The notes under the pieces were generated by a model. It worked only from the letters and a program-made list of their open reading frames with translations. It had not been told where the DNA came from and made no database searches. DNA of 64,000 nucleotides, taken from Anaspis maculata (lineage: Eukaryota; Arthropoda; Insecta; Coleoptera; Scraptiidae). The DNA lies in the NCBI GenBank assembly GCA_949128115.1, contig OX421964.1, positions 32,914,177 through 32,978,176 of the forward strand, given 5' to 3'. Shown here piece after piece: positions 1 to 10,480 of this stretch (positions are counted from its first letter, which is position 1; each line of letters opens with the position of its first letter). The position numbers and the translations under genes are program-made.

Positions 1-105
1 AACAAGCCACCTGCCAGCCAAAAAAAAAAATCACCTCGGGCTGGCCGTGCACAGTCAACCACTACCTACCTTTTTCCTCGCTTTTTTCTAAAGACTAGGT
101 CATGA
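1..105. repeat. Unknown dispersed repeat, first part (copy 1)
   Basis: Closely matches 9361-9465, including the A-run, the TCACCTCGGGCTGGCCGTG word and the CTCGCTTTTTTCTAAAGA end. In the copy at 9361 this block continues directly into the block also found at 2150-2575. Here the two halves are separated by about 2 kb, so this copy appears interrupted. The repeat class is unknown and no protein is recognised. The window edge truncates it. Confidence 0.6.
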
Positions 106-139
106 GGGCGCGCAAGCGCGCCTTTAACCAAAAGTCAGG

Positions 140-236
140 TGGTCCTGAACATTGAATAAACTTGAAAATTAAATAATCTCGAAAATTGAATATTCTCGAA
201 AACTGAATAATAATCTTAAAAATTGAATAATCTCAA
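140..236. repeat. Degenerate ~18-bp tandem repeat
   Basis: About five imperfect copies of a unit like GAAAATTGAATAATCTC lie head to tail. Copies differ by small indels. No coding potential is seen. It abuts the small inverted-repeat element at 240. Confidence 0.65.
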
Positions 237-239
237 GGT

Positions 240-390
240 GCGTTCAGTCAACTTATTTAGCCGCAATTTCAGTCGTAAGCGCTGCATCGCTAATTGGCTG
301 TTCTGAGAAGGCTGGTTCGTAAGAACCAATGGGCGTCGCTGCGCTTGCGACTAAAATTAAAACTTGCGGCTAAATAAGCTGACTGAACCC
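240..390. mobile_element. Small MITE-like element with ~27-bp terminal inverted repeats
   Basis: The left end (TTCAGTCAACTTATTTAGCC from 243) is the inverted counterpart of the right end near 363-388, with about two mismatches. A 151-bp element with such ends and no coding capacity fits a MITE. No clear target duplication was found, so the superfamily is open. Confidence 0.65.
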
Positions 391-588
391 ATCTTCAAAG
401 AATGAATACCTTTTTCCGTCAGCCTTGGAATTATTCGAATTATAATTATCTACCTCAACATTACTTTTTCATCCGTTATTGTAGAACACACAATGAAAAA
501 GAAATCAATTTTCGAAATCATTACCATTTCATAGTTTGAAATTTCTTATTTCCAAAATCTGATATGTATAAGATTCGGAGGTCACCAT

Positions 589-1439
589 CAGGGCTGGGCG
601 GTATTTACGTATTAAAAATACATTTTAGTATTAATTTAAATACATTTGATTTAGAAGTATTTGTATTTTGTATTTCGGAATAGTTGAGGCAGATATGTAG
701 TATTTTGTATTTTTTTTCTTTTTTTTTTCTTCTTTCTGCTGTGCATATCCATTTATTGAATAATAGATCATTTATTTAACTACAAGTACAACATATTATT
801 GTATTTTGTATTTAAAATACATTTTTCGGGAAAGTATTTTGATTTTCAAAATACAAAATACAAAATACATTTGTTTTCCACGCTCTGTAGTCTGTTTGGG
901 ATGATATTGTTTTGGTAATGCTATACTTCACCCCATTGCCATTCCTTGAGTTCGCACGCCCTCTGGTTCGCACACTATCTGGGGTCGATAAGTTCGATTA
1001 CTTCTTTTGCGTTTTACTGGTGGGTGCATCCTACCATCAGTCACGAGAGGTTCCATGTCGGATGACGGACAGTATTTTGGAAAACTGGTTCTTCTTCTGG
1101 TCCTGGTCTTCAAAGGAAGCAACATTTGTGATTTTGAAGAATTGATAAATTAAGTTATGAATAGGTTCGAATATGAAATTTTCTTCACTTTATGTTTGTT
1201 TTATTTGTCGTTTTATAGTTCATAATAATTTACTTATTGTTGTGACTAAATCAAGAAAGTGTTTTATTGAAATACGCATGTATTTTGTATTTTGGAATAT
1301 TTGGGTGTTCCAAAATACGTATTTTGTATTTTGTATTTTGAAGACATTTCAAGAAGTAGTTTGTATTTTGTATTTCGACTATCTTGGATCATGTATTTTG
1401 TATTTGAATACATTTTTCAAAGTATTTTGCCCAGCCCTG
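589..1439. mobile_element. hAT-like non-autonomous element with 8-bp target duplication
   Basis: The ends are CAGGGCTGGGC and GCCCAGCCCTG, a perfect 11-bp inverted pair, typical of hAT ends. The flanks are GTCACCAT (581-588) and GCCACCAT (1440-1447), an 8-bp duplication with one mismatch, as hAT insertion predicts. The 851-bp interior is dominated by ATTTTGTATTTTG words on one side and their complements on the other, so it is largely low complexity. Short open frames inside are by-products of this composition. No transposase is present, so movement would need a hAT transposase supplied in trans. Confidence 0.85.
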
Positions 1440-2149
1440 GCCACCATGAAACGTGCTATGAATGCGATTCCTTAATTATTGTTTGGCACACTTTGGCTGA
1501 TTCGAAGAAAAAAAATATAAGTACCTAACTGAAATGTTTCAGGATTCAGAAATATGTATTTTCAAAAATTTCAATTTAGATCCGTCAAACGCTATTCCAG
1601 ATATTCACAAAGTCACTATTGCAATTTTGGTGTTCTAATTGACCGTTATAACACTCGATAACAACGTAATCTAATGAAATGCACCTAGGTATACCTACTC
1701 ATTTTACTTTCATTAAGCTTGGAGCATAATAATATTAATAATAGGCAACACAATATACAATAACAGTAGGTAATCTTCGCTGTTGTACAGCACAACCACA
1801 CTCAGATGTAGACAACCAAACATACTTCAACTGATGCAGGAGAAGTAGGGGAACATTGTCTAAGCTAACGCAATCAAATATGGATTATTTTATAAAAAGG
1901 ACCGAACTTTCGGCAGAACAACAGCATTAAAAAATTCATTCTGAAAATTGTGACCAAATATCCTATGATGATCATGTTCGGTTACACGTTTATTACTTCT
2001 TGTGATAAACTCAGTGTTCACAGTCACCTCAATGTCCCCTATCAGTTCGTTTCAAACTACCTACTTGACCATCACGTGATCAAGTTCGAAGTTCGAACAG
2101 CGCAATCGCGTCCATGGCTTTGAAGTGGACATCTCTTTTCTAGAGTAAG
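1440..2149. other. No recognisable feature
   Basis: AT-rich sequence with short reading frames only. I see no repeat shared with the rest of the window, no RNA gene and no protein domain. Confidence 0.4.
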
Positions 2150-2575
2150 GATTTTCGGCTGGGACTTCAGCTGAAGATCCGCATTTTTCCTTCTAATAAG
2201 CAAGCTCGCCGTAACTACCTGTGTTCGGGACGTAAACGTTGTCTTTTTTTTACCGCAATGTAGTGTATTGCTGGGGGCGTAGTCTTTCAGCTGCGCACCT
2301 CTGGAGCTAGGTCTACTACAAGCCTGCTGAATACGCTAACCATAACATGAAATAAGAGACACAAATGCAAACCCCTTTTCACATTATTTCAACTTGTCAA
2401 ATTTCCATGTCAATAATGTGGGTATTGCAGGTATCCACTAGTGCCCACCTAGGCTATTAGACGTTGGATTATGTGTTCCTCTCGAAAAAATCCTCTACGA
2501 TCAAGTACCGAACTCTACACCAGGCGGCGTTTTTTAAATGTAAATCGCTTATAATGGCATATTGGCATAGGTACC
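2150..2575. repeat. Unknown dispersed repeat, second part (copy 1)
   Basis: Matches 9470-9875 over about 400 bp with scattered substitutions and small indels. Shared words include GTAGTCTTTCAGCTGCGCAC and CTAACCATAACATGAAATAA. Together with 1-105 it is the same two-part repeat that is continuous at 9361-9870. No protein or structural RNA is recognised. Confidence 0.65.
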
Positions 2576-3044
2576 TAATTAACAACTAGTAATAAAAAAA
2601 ATCGCATAAACCACGGTTTTAAACGCTATACCTACACAACTTTGGTGTATATACTTAATAATCTCAATATACTATTTTTCTGGTAACATCTTCAGTATCA
2701 GTCTCTTGAAGATATATCAGAAACGGCTAGAGATATCTGATTAAAGTTTTCGATGACTTCATAACCATGAAATTAGGATTATTAATTATTTATGGCAATT
2801 TACATGTCTTCAGTCTACTCTCTGGTTCTACTCTGGTTCTTGAGATACAAATGTTCAACTTTTCTTTACAACATTGGTGTATAATATACAATTTTTTTTG
2901 GTAATATTGTGACGTGTATATATAGACTTACTTACTACGTCCGGTGTCGAGTTAATTCAGATAAGCAACGTGTACGTTTGATGTGTGTTTATTGAATGAG
3001 TGCATTAGTTGTGTGTACATCTAGTCTCTGATAATGAATACGAC
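2576..3044. other. No recognisable feature
   Basis: AT-rich non-coding sequence without repeat partners that I could find in the window. Confidence 0.4.
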
Positions 3045-3281
3045 CAGGGGCGGCGGAAGTGTATAATTATTGGAGGGGCACAAGTGAGAGGAAAAGAAGT
3101 GCGAGCGAAGCGAGAAGCGCCGCGGGCGAAATTTTTTTCCAGAAAACGAGCGTGATAATCTTTTGACATAAAGAAGAATTCTTTATCGAGAAAATTGGAG
3201 GGGCCAGGCCCCCCAAGATTGAGATTGAGAGAGGGGGGGGGGGGCATGGCCCCCCTTGCCCCCCAGGTTCCGCCGCCTCTG
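3045..3281. mobile_element. hAT-like MITE, 237 bp, perfect 8-bp target duplication
   Basis: The ends are CAGGGGCGGCGGA and TCCGCCGCCTCTG, inverted with one mismatch. The identical 8-mer AATACGAC flanks both sides (3037-3044 and 3282-3289). This is a textbook hAT non-autonomous insertion. The interior is G-rich and then C-rich (for example a G10 run at 3234-3243) and has no coding capacity. The perfect duplication suggests a fairly recent insertion. Confidence 0.9.
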
Positions 3282-4473
3282 AATACGACCCTTCTCTACA
3301 TTAGGTAGGTAAATCCCTACTACTATATACATCAGTCTGCCACAACTCCCCATTATTTCTAGGAAAAAATGTTATTTTTGAAATTAATACTTTTTCAAGT
3401 TTTTCATTCCTTAAAGCTAATTAACATTTATTATACTTAATACAGTGACTTAAATGCTACCAAACGAAAATTTTCAATAATTTTATTGCAGAAATATGCA
3501 GATGAAAATAAACGTAGGTACACATAGGTTACATAAGTAACTACACAGAGTAGGTTACATATCATATTTCATTCAAGTTGAACGAACACCGTAAATCTAA
3601 CACTCAGCAATCCTTCATTTTACTGTTTGAAATTTGACAGCATAGGAATTTGTTCAGATGGTTTTTATCTCTTAATTTCAAGTACCTATCCATTTATTTG
3701 TTAATAGTATATTACATACCGAGGTGGGAAGCGTCTCATTACAGCAAAGGGATTAAATATGTTACCGAGGCGTGCCGAGGTGAGGTAGAATCCCGTAGGC
3801 TGTAATGACGCCTCACTCCGTGATATGTGATATGTCTAGGACCTTATTCACGATGATCCAGTTCAAATGCAAATAATTAGCTTCATTTAAAGTTTTTCGC
3901 GTCAAACGTTTTTATCAGGTAGGCATTAGGTAACCTTTTCAAACAACGCATCCATCAACACTCCGCACTCCGCGACAGCTGTTTAGATCAGATCACCTCT
4001 CTTCATACGTCACTTTCGGCCCGTGGTCCGAAAGTGAGATTATTTTCCAAACTGTACGGAATCATTCACTTCCCAGGAATGTATCGTCTTTGTATCGATT
4101 GCTTACTCATTGTGGATAAAAGATATGTTCAGTGGTTTATTTATTTTTGTAATGTTTATGCAATAGAAGCAGTATTGTTGCTTTAGTTTATGCCATATGC
4201 GGACCACGGTGAGACAAAATTTCATTCAAAAGAATCAGGAATCATTCTGAATGGAGAACCAACTTCTGACGCTTAATTTATATTCGCAATAAATTAAGCG
4301 ATAGCTGGATACTGCAAATATTTTTTGGAACCATAAGGTGAGTAGGTATAACCTGTGTTTGAAAAAATATCAAAAGTGTCTCATGGTGGACCACCCTCCC
4401 CTATGTAAATTTACTAGACTGTCCAAGTGGGTGAGTGGGTGCCTGAATGGAAATCGACGTATACATCCAGTAG
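3282..4473. other. Intergenic DNA, no gene seen
   Basis: AT-rich stretch. The only structure noted is the inverted repeat at 3720-3820, listed separately. Confidence 0.4.
3720..3820. repeat. Short imperfect inverted repeat
   Basis: CGAGGTGGGAAGCGTCTCATTACAGC-like sequence on the left pairs with the complement on the right (GCTGTAATGACGCCTCACTCCG), with a loop of about 50 bp. It could be a tiny MITE. No target duplication could be assigned. Confidence 0.45.
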
Positions 4474-4922
4474 TAGGGATGTCCAAATGTTGTCGGTGAA
4501 TCGAGTAGTGCTTATCCAATCGAATCGTGATCAATAGTTTGATTCGATTAAAAAATCGTATGGAATGAATCGATGCATCGAAAAGAACCGATCTTAGTGT
4601 AGTGCATTCAGTTCGGCGGGGCAACTTATTTAGGTTTGTGGTGTCAATAGATGATGCCCCTGGCGAAAAAATTTCAGAATAATAATACTGTTGACATTAA
4701 TAAATGATTTTTCATCGATGGTCGACACAAATGACGAAAAAATTGAACAGCTTTTGGGCATTAACGAGTGTTGTCGCGTGCGTAATAATCGAAACAACAA
4801 TCAGATTAGCTTGAATCGATTCAGTAAATAATCGTATACAGTTGAATCGATTCAACTTTTCAGATGCATCGTTTCCATTGAATCGATTCAAGTATGAATC
4901 GAATCGAAGTTGGACATCCCCA
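4474..4922. mobile_element. hAT-like non-autonomous element rich in GAATCGATTC
   Basis: The ends TAGGGATGTCCAA and TTGGACATCCCCA are inverted with one mismatch. CCAGTAG flanks both sides (4467-4473 and 4923-4929), giving a 7-8 bp target duplication compatible with hAT. The interior carries repeated GAATCGATTC-type palindromes and no transposase. Confidence 0.75.
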
Positions 4923-5165
4923 CCAGTAGGTACCTACCTAGTTGATATTTTTTCATTTTTCATTCATTATGTGGCCACCAGTAGTCCAGGTAAATACTAA
5001 AACTTTATTTAGGAATAGCGAAGCTAGAAATAAAGGCTCGAAGGATCAAACCTGGGGTACCTATCCCGACTCGAAATGAGTGACTTAAACTCGAAGAATT
5101 TTCTTATTAATTTTTCTTGGCAATATGAAAAAGACCGTATCAGGTATATGGTATATAGGTAGGTA

Positions 5166-5915
5166 CAGGTGTTCACACGAGACGGATACCCCCCCCCCCA
5201 TAAAAAACTTTCCCTCCATGACAATTCGAAATTTTTTTTTTTCCTGGAACAATTTGGTCCCTAGTTTCTGAATATGTCAAGATTATTGTCAAGTATAATT
5301 TTCCATTTCGTGCCACATACAGGGTGTAGCATTTTTTTTGCATTTTTCTTGAAACATCCAGTATTTCATTACCACAAGCGATGCACATTGTTATCCTGAT
5401 TAAAAAAATGCATGACTTTAAAAAAAAAAAAAAAATCATAACAGCGTCTTATTTTTTTTGACAAAGATGGATTCGTTTCAGAATTCAAATATGTCCAAAA
5501 TATTTTCTTTTAAGTGCTTTTAAATGACATAGAATGACATAAAATGACTAATAAAATATCCGGAACATTATTCTGAACTCTGAAATTAACCATATTTCTA
5601 AAAAAATAACCATTTTGAGATGCCATTCCAAATTTTCCATTTTTTTTTTAGAAAAAAATGTCATGCATTTTTGTAATGACGATAACAATGTGCATCGATT
5701 GTGGTGATGAAATTACAAGCTAGATGTTCCGAAGACATATGCCACAAAAATTGCGACACCCTGTATATGGCACGAAATGGAAAGTTATAGGTACTTGACA
5801 TACTTATTCAGAAAGTACGGAAAAAAGTGTTCCAGGAAAGTTTTTTCTTTTTTGAATTATCATTGAGGGAAAGTTTTTTATGGGGGGTACATCCATCTCG
5901 CGTGAACACCACCTG
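5166..5915. mobile_element. TA-flanked foldback element (CAGGTG ends)
   Basis: Two arms of about 300 bp are reverse complements. Examples are CAGGTGTTCACACGAGAC on the left versus GTGAACACCACCTG on the right, and the central ATGCAT/TGTGCATCG segments. TA dinucleotides flank both ends (5164-5165 and 5916-5917), as Tc1/mariner-type insertion predicts. Each arm contains an ACAGGGTG word (near 5331 and, inverted, near 5758). No protein is encoded. The arms have diverged by substitutions and homopolymer length. Confidence 0.8.
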
Positions 5916-5917
5916 TA

Positions 5918-6079
5918 TAGACAATACAAATAGAAAAGACACATGTCGTCACGGATTTTTACGGTTGCGTAGGAACCAGGTGAGTCCATCATTCAAAAAA
6001 AGGTTGGCTGATTTTTGATGCCCCAATATCCGTGACGACGGTGGTGATAACATATGGCCTTCTCTATTTGTTTTGTCTA
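5918..6079. mobile_element. Small inverted-repeat element abutting the previous foldback
   Basis: TAGACAATACAAATAG at the left pairs with CTATTTGTTTTGTCTA at the right, and an inner GTCGTCACGGAT segment pairs with ATCCGTGACGAC. TA flanks both ends, and the left TA is shared with the element at 5166-5915. This suggests one element inserted into the TA next to the other. Confidence 0.6.
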
Positions 6080-6114
6080 TACGTACTGTTCTTGAAAATG
6101 AATGTTTGTCAGTA

Positions 6115-7399
6115 GGGTAGGGTGGGGCACATTTAGACATGGGGCACATTTGGACAATTCAATTTTAGCGCTGCACTCACGTCGAGGAAGTTGTTGATTA
6201 CATAGAATCAAGGCTTTATAGTGGAGCTGCAATCGTCACTGCCAATGGTAACCATCTCTGGGTAACCGAACTAAAACTTATTCGAGGTGAAAAAAATCAG
6301 TCAAACGTTACGGGCTTCAATGTAAGTTCACACACTTTCTATTCATAAGGTTGTGACGATCATCCTGCTGCTTGTAGACAAGTCATTTTGTATTTTATGC
6401 ATAAAGTACCCTATGTCGCTCAACCCAACCTCTTCATCGCTTGCTTCTAAGATGTCTAGAATTCATATTATTGTGTTTAACAGTTTTCTGCATGTGGGGA
6501 ACATTTGAACCAAGAAGTGGGGCAGATTTGGAATAGGACAAATGTACCCCAGACCCCACCAATAAGAAATTGTTGAATTATTTTGTTTATATCACCATAA
6601 TTGTGAAGAATATTGACTTGGTACCTACTCACATGATAACTGAAAAATATGAACTTTAATTACCACCTTTTAAATGAACAATTTAGACTTATCCACATTG
6701 ACGTGGATATGCAAAGCGAACATGAAGGATTGAGCGGTCTTTTGGATGACGAGGAAGTTGCTGTTGGAAATTTTGTGTTTGTGAAATTCGCGACCAAGAA
6801 AAATTTTTTTCACTATGTCGGTCGAGTGAAAGAGCAAATAGGTAGGTACACGTACAGAGCTACTTACGATGTATCCGTGGAGTTTTTGCGGAATAAGACT
6901 AGTTGCGGCTTCTACTAACACAAAATTGATGACATCAGTATTATATCTAAGGTTGACATTGTGACAAAGCTAAAGCTACCCCAGTCTCAAGAGAACAAAA
7001 AAACCTCTAGGCAAGGCTCCTACTTGAGATTTCAAGTCTTATTTTCTCTTATGCAATATCCAGCAATGTTAATTTTTTTATTTTAACTATCAAGCTGTAC
7101 CTTATGTCTGTGATTCTAAGTTTAAGTACAGCTAGTTAACGCTTGTCTAAATGTACCCCACCCCTGTCCAATGTTACCCCACCGTGCGGGGCTTAACTTC
7201 CACAACTGATGGACAAATGCAACAAAGAGAAAAAGTTTATTTCTTTTCAAGTTACTATCGCTAATGCCCATTTTAGCTAGTTGGAATCAAATACAACATG
7301 TGTAGCTATTGCTCAGTGCAACTATATATCCTAAATACTAAAAAATAGTGTGGATATGAATTTTTGAAAAAAAGTGTCCAAATCTGCCTCACCCTTCCC
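6115..7399 (+). mobile_element. Pogo/Tigger-like DNA transposon remnant, TA target duplication
   Basis: The inverted ends are GGGTAGGGTGGGGCACATTT and the complement of CTGCCTCACCCTTCCC, matching over about 25 bp with roughly 80% identity. TA flanks both sides (6113-6114 and 7400-7401). The interior holds the end of a transposase-like frame on the plus strand (see 6652-7012). Most of the transposase is missing, so this is an internally deleted, non-autonomous copy. The superfamily call rests on the TA duplication and the tail-like protein sequence. Confidence 0.75.
6652..7012 (+). pseudogene. C-terminal tail of a DDE (pogo/Tigger-type) transposase, broken
   Basis: The plus-strand frame from about 6652 reads NFNYHLL..., then VGNFVFVKFATKKNFFHYVG. 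After an in-frame stop at 6916-6918 the same frame continues with KIDDISIISKVDIVTKLKLP. The pattern of a G-[ND]-F-V-x-V-K-F-x-T-K-K strand, a short V/R-V-K-E-Q-I stretch, V-E-F-L-R-N-K and a D-[VI]-x-D-I tail resembles the C-terminal region of pogo/Tigger-like transposases in insects, as I remember them. The DDE catalytic core is absent. It lies inside TA-flanked inverted repeats, which supports transposon origin. It is non-functional because of the stop and the missing core. A host gene is unlikely. Confidence 0.6.
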
Positions 7400-7657
7400 T
7401 AACTAGCTTGGAACTCTTGGGAGCCTGGTAACATCGGAGGTCCGATGCTAAAACCCCCTTAATTCCTGGGTTGCTAGTTACCTACCAACCTACTGAAGCT
7501 ATAACATCAAGTATCAGAAAATTTTTAATTGAAAAAGTATCTTTATTTCCGATGAACCCTTCAAATATCAAATCTAGAAAATGAAATTAGATCAAATAAT
7601 TTTGAGGTTTCAAGGCCCGTTTTGAATATTACACTAAAAATCAGCAGCATACATGTA

Positions 7658-7730
7658 GACCGTGTGGCCTAATGGATAAGGCGTCGGACTTCGGATCCGA
7701 AGATTGCAGGTTCGAGTCCTGTCACGGTCG
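7658..7730 (+). tRNA. tRNA-Arg-TCG: tRNA-Arg (anticodon TCG)
   Basis: A 73-nt cloverleaf can be folded by hand. The acceptor stem is GACCGTG/CACGGTC with discriminator G at 7730. The D-arm contains TGGCCTAATGGATAAGGC, which includes box A. The anticodon stem TCGGA/TCCGA encloses the loop CTTCGGA with anticodon TCG. The T-arm is GCAGGTTCGAGTCCTGT, which includes box B. There is no intron and no encoded CCA, as in eukaryotic nuclear tRNAs. All canonical positions look intact, so it is probably functional. It decodes CGA and, with wobble modification, other CGN codons. No similar copy is seen elsewhere in the window. Confidence 0.97.
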
Positions 7731-7735
7731 CTATC

Positions 7736-7742
7736 TTTTTTT
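7736..7742 (+). terminator. Pol III terminator of tRNA-Arg
   Basis: A run of seven T starts six bases after the tRNA 3' end, the expected RNA polymerase III stop signal. Confidence 0.9.
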
Positions 7743-8329
7743 GCTCTCTTTTGACCACGAAAATCGCCGGTGTAAGTGAACAATATTTTTGCCATGAATT
7801 TCGTTCGATTTGCTTGTGGTGATTACAATTATTTATTCATCGTAAATAATTATTGCACAAATCAAATTTCTTTGGGGAGTGGGCTATCTGGCGTATAATT
7901 TTAGAAACATCTTAGCATTCGTGGGTAGGCAGCTTCACACACAGAGTTGTGATAAAGCTGCCTACTTCTCGAGCTTTTCGCAGAGTATTTCTATTATTTT
8001 ATTCTGAATGCATTTTGTCGAAGGCGTGCTAGATTTGGGTTCAGTTGTGTACGTAGAAGGGTTTGTAGGTGGATTTCTTTTTAAATAGGTAGTTATTTGC
8101 AAATTATTATGAGAGAGATTCCTTGTGTCTGCTTTTATGAATAAACCGCATCATAGGTCTCTGTGCCGATCAAGGCGCAGTTTATCCCCCACCACAGAGA
8201 TGGCGGCAGCAGTATCGCGAAGCGCGGTCGTGTAATGGTCTGCGGTTTGCCAGAGCCGTTTGGCATGTCACAGTGCAGCGCGGTTTAAACTTGTCTAAAA
8301 TCATCAAAACGTTTTGATTACCCGAAATA
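7743..8329. other. Unique-looking intergenic DNA
   Basis: No repeat partner is seen in the window. GC content rises near 8160-8290, with two short ATG-containing contexts (ATGGCGGCAGCAG near 8200). No long frame was found. Confidence 0.35.
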
Positions 8330-8425
8330 ATGGGTATTTGTGAAGTTATGTGCACCCTGCAAAGTGTGCAGAAGTTTATCTATCGTGGGTCTGGTAGAAG
8401 AAGCTCCAGGAGGTTGTTCAATGAG
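8330..8425 (+). CDS. Candidate first coding exon (weak)
   Basis: An ATG in a reasonable context (AATAATGGG) opens a frame of 32 codons beginning MGICEVMCTLQSVQKF and rich in Arg/Ser further on. The frame meets GAG|GTAAGA, a near-perfect 5' splice-site consensus, at about 8426. The stretch is not repeated elsewhere in the window. I do not recognise the protein and see no matching second exon. It may be chance; transcript data would decide. Confidence 0.2.
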
Positions 8426-9360
8426 GTAAGAATTTTTGCACAAGTTCATTTGGTTTTGAAAACTATCTCCTGGTGGTTCCTTGTCTCCGCGCGGTTTTTT
8501 TCTTTGAGAGCATTGCTTCTTGAATTGTGTGTTGATTGTGAAAAGGTGGTCTGGAGTCTGGACCGTATTTTCCTCCCTAACAGTTCAGGGCTTTCTCTCT
8601 AAAAAGGATCGTTTTTGAGAATCAAAAACCTCGACTAAAACAGTTCCTGTGATTGGCCGTTTTTTGTCGTCAAACTTTTGAAGCGCTTCACAGCAAAACC
8701 AAATAGTCTGGATGTTAAGAGCCATAATACCTAATACCATCTCCATCTCCTACAGAGGCGTATCTAGGGGAGACGGCAAGTGGGGCACGTGCTATGGGCG
8801 CACTTTGATCCTCGCAGGGCGCAAATGAGGGGAAAAAATAGGTAATTATGTAAAAAATGAAACATAGAAACATTAAATAATGTAGATATTTGAACTGTTG
8901 GGCGCAATTCGTGTGAGCAATTATAAATGACAAGCGAAATGGGGGGAGGGGGGACAAAGAAAGTGGGAAATAACAAAACCAATAGGTACCTACATACATT
9001 CAAACAGATGATCAACTTTCGATTTTTCATCGGATCCAGATATAGGCGATTGACCTTATTGGGGAAAATGGCCGTTTCGTCGAGGAAGTTTTAGGGCATT
9101 AATTTTTAGAACTGGTGTAAGTTGCCGTCCGGCAACGGCGGTGGTTACGTCAATTGGTGGCATGTCAAAACTGTCACTTTGCTGTCTTGTGCAGTACGCT
9201 ACAAGCAAACTTTCGTTCCTGTGAACCCTTGGGACCCCATAGGCTCGTTATTGGGCCCCATGTTGATGACCAGCGTCGTCGCAGACCTTTCTCTAAATCA
9301 TCCATAGCTTCCGCCCAAGGAAGAGCAACAGAGACTCTGTCACACCCGCACGGAGGGAAA
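8426..9360. other. Mostly unassigned DNA with a possible transposon end
   Basis: CAGAGGCGTATCTAGGGG at 8753-8770 resembles a hAT-type end, but I could not find its partner. The 9122-9360 stretch is GC-richer and runs into the repeat at 9361. No protein is recognised. Confidence 0.35.
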
Positions 9361-9875
9361 CACACAAGCCCGTCGACCAGCCTGCCAGCCAAGAAAAAAT
9401 CACCTCGGGCTGGCCGTGCAGAGTCAACCACCACCTACCTTTTTTCCTCGCTTTTTTCTAAAGATTTCCTGCTTCGACTTCAGCTGGAGATCCGCATTTT
9501 TCATTCTAACAAGCTCGCCGTAGCTACCTCTGTGTTCGCGACGTAAACGTTGTCTTTTTTTATCGCAATAATGTAGTGCATTGCTGGGGGCGTAGTCTTT
9601 CAGCTGCGCACCTCTGGAGCTAGATCTACTAAAAACCTGCTAACTACGCTAACCATAACATGAAATAAGAGACACAAATGCAAACCCCTTTTTCAGATTA
9701 TTTCTACTTGTCAAATTTCCATGTCAATATGTGGGTATTACAGGTATCCACTAGTGCCCACCTAGGCTACTAGACGTCGGAGTGTGTTTTCCTCGCAAAA
9801 ACGTCCTCGACGATCAAGTACCGAGCTCTACACCAGGTGGCGTTTTTTAAATGTAAATCGCCTATAGCCTAATAC
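9361..9875. repeat. Unknown dispersed repeat, uninterrupted copy 2
   Basis: This is the continuous version of the sequence split between 1-105 and 2150-2575. Open frames across it (for example one ending at 9546) do not resemble known proteins and are not conserved between the copies. The right edge is near AAATGTAAATCGC at about 9865, where similarity stops. Confidence 0.65.
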
Positions 9876-10298
9876 GGTCTAATTTGTCATTGGACCTGAA
9901 TTCTGATGGCGTTCTGTGCAGACGCCGTATACAGGGTGATCAAAAATTCTCCAACTCATGAACAAAAAAGAGTCATGAAAATTAGCATGCACATTCACAA
10001 TTCAATGCCTATGGGGCCTTGCACTGCCACTTTTATACACCGAGGGCGCCACAACCGTTGGGGGCAAATTCGACAATTTTGACGGCGTTGACGCTTCAAC
10101 GACCGGCGTCCGTCATTTCATGTCTTGATTTGAAAATTGGATAACCTCTGTTTCTTGCCTGACGTTCCAAGTCACTGTCACTGTCAGTTACTGGTCAAAC
10201 CACTCAAACTCCCGTGTTTTCCCCGTCGTTAGGGCCATTTCATCGAAGTTGGCGCCCCACACAGTGGCGACCTCACGTTGAGTTTTTCTATAGACCGG
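9876..10298. other. Unassigned DNA with one ACAGGGTG element end
   Basis: ATACAGGGTGATCAAAAATT at 9931-9950 looks like the terminus of one of the ACAGGGTG-type elements of this window, but no inverted partner is nearby. The following 300 bp is moderately GC-rich and unassigned. Confidence 0.4.
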
Positions 10299-10480
10299 AG
10301 AAGTGATGACGTCACAACATGGCAACATGGCCGGCGATTGACATTTTCTGGAGGCAAACGTCACATGAACGTGACGTTTTTATGTTTGGTTGTGTTTGGC
10401 ATGACATTTTCTGGAGGTTTACAACAAAAGTCACAAAAGTCAGTGCAAAATGGCAGTGCATTGCTGAAATTGCCAGCCTA

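Noticed and set aside
7658..7730. tRNA-derived SINE
   Set aside because: The tRNA fold is complete, has a direct Pol III terminator and no A-rich or unrelated tail, and no second copy is seen.
8753..8770. hAT end without partner
   Set aside because: CAGAGGCGTATCTAGGGG resembles a known type of end, but no inverted partner or duplication was found, so it was not called as an element.
9154..9546. 130-codon plus-strand frame
   Set aside because: It runs across the edge of a dispersed repeat and is not conserved in the other copy. The composition does not resemble a known family.
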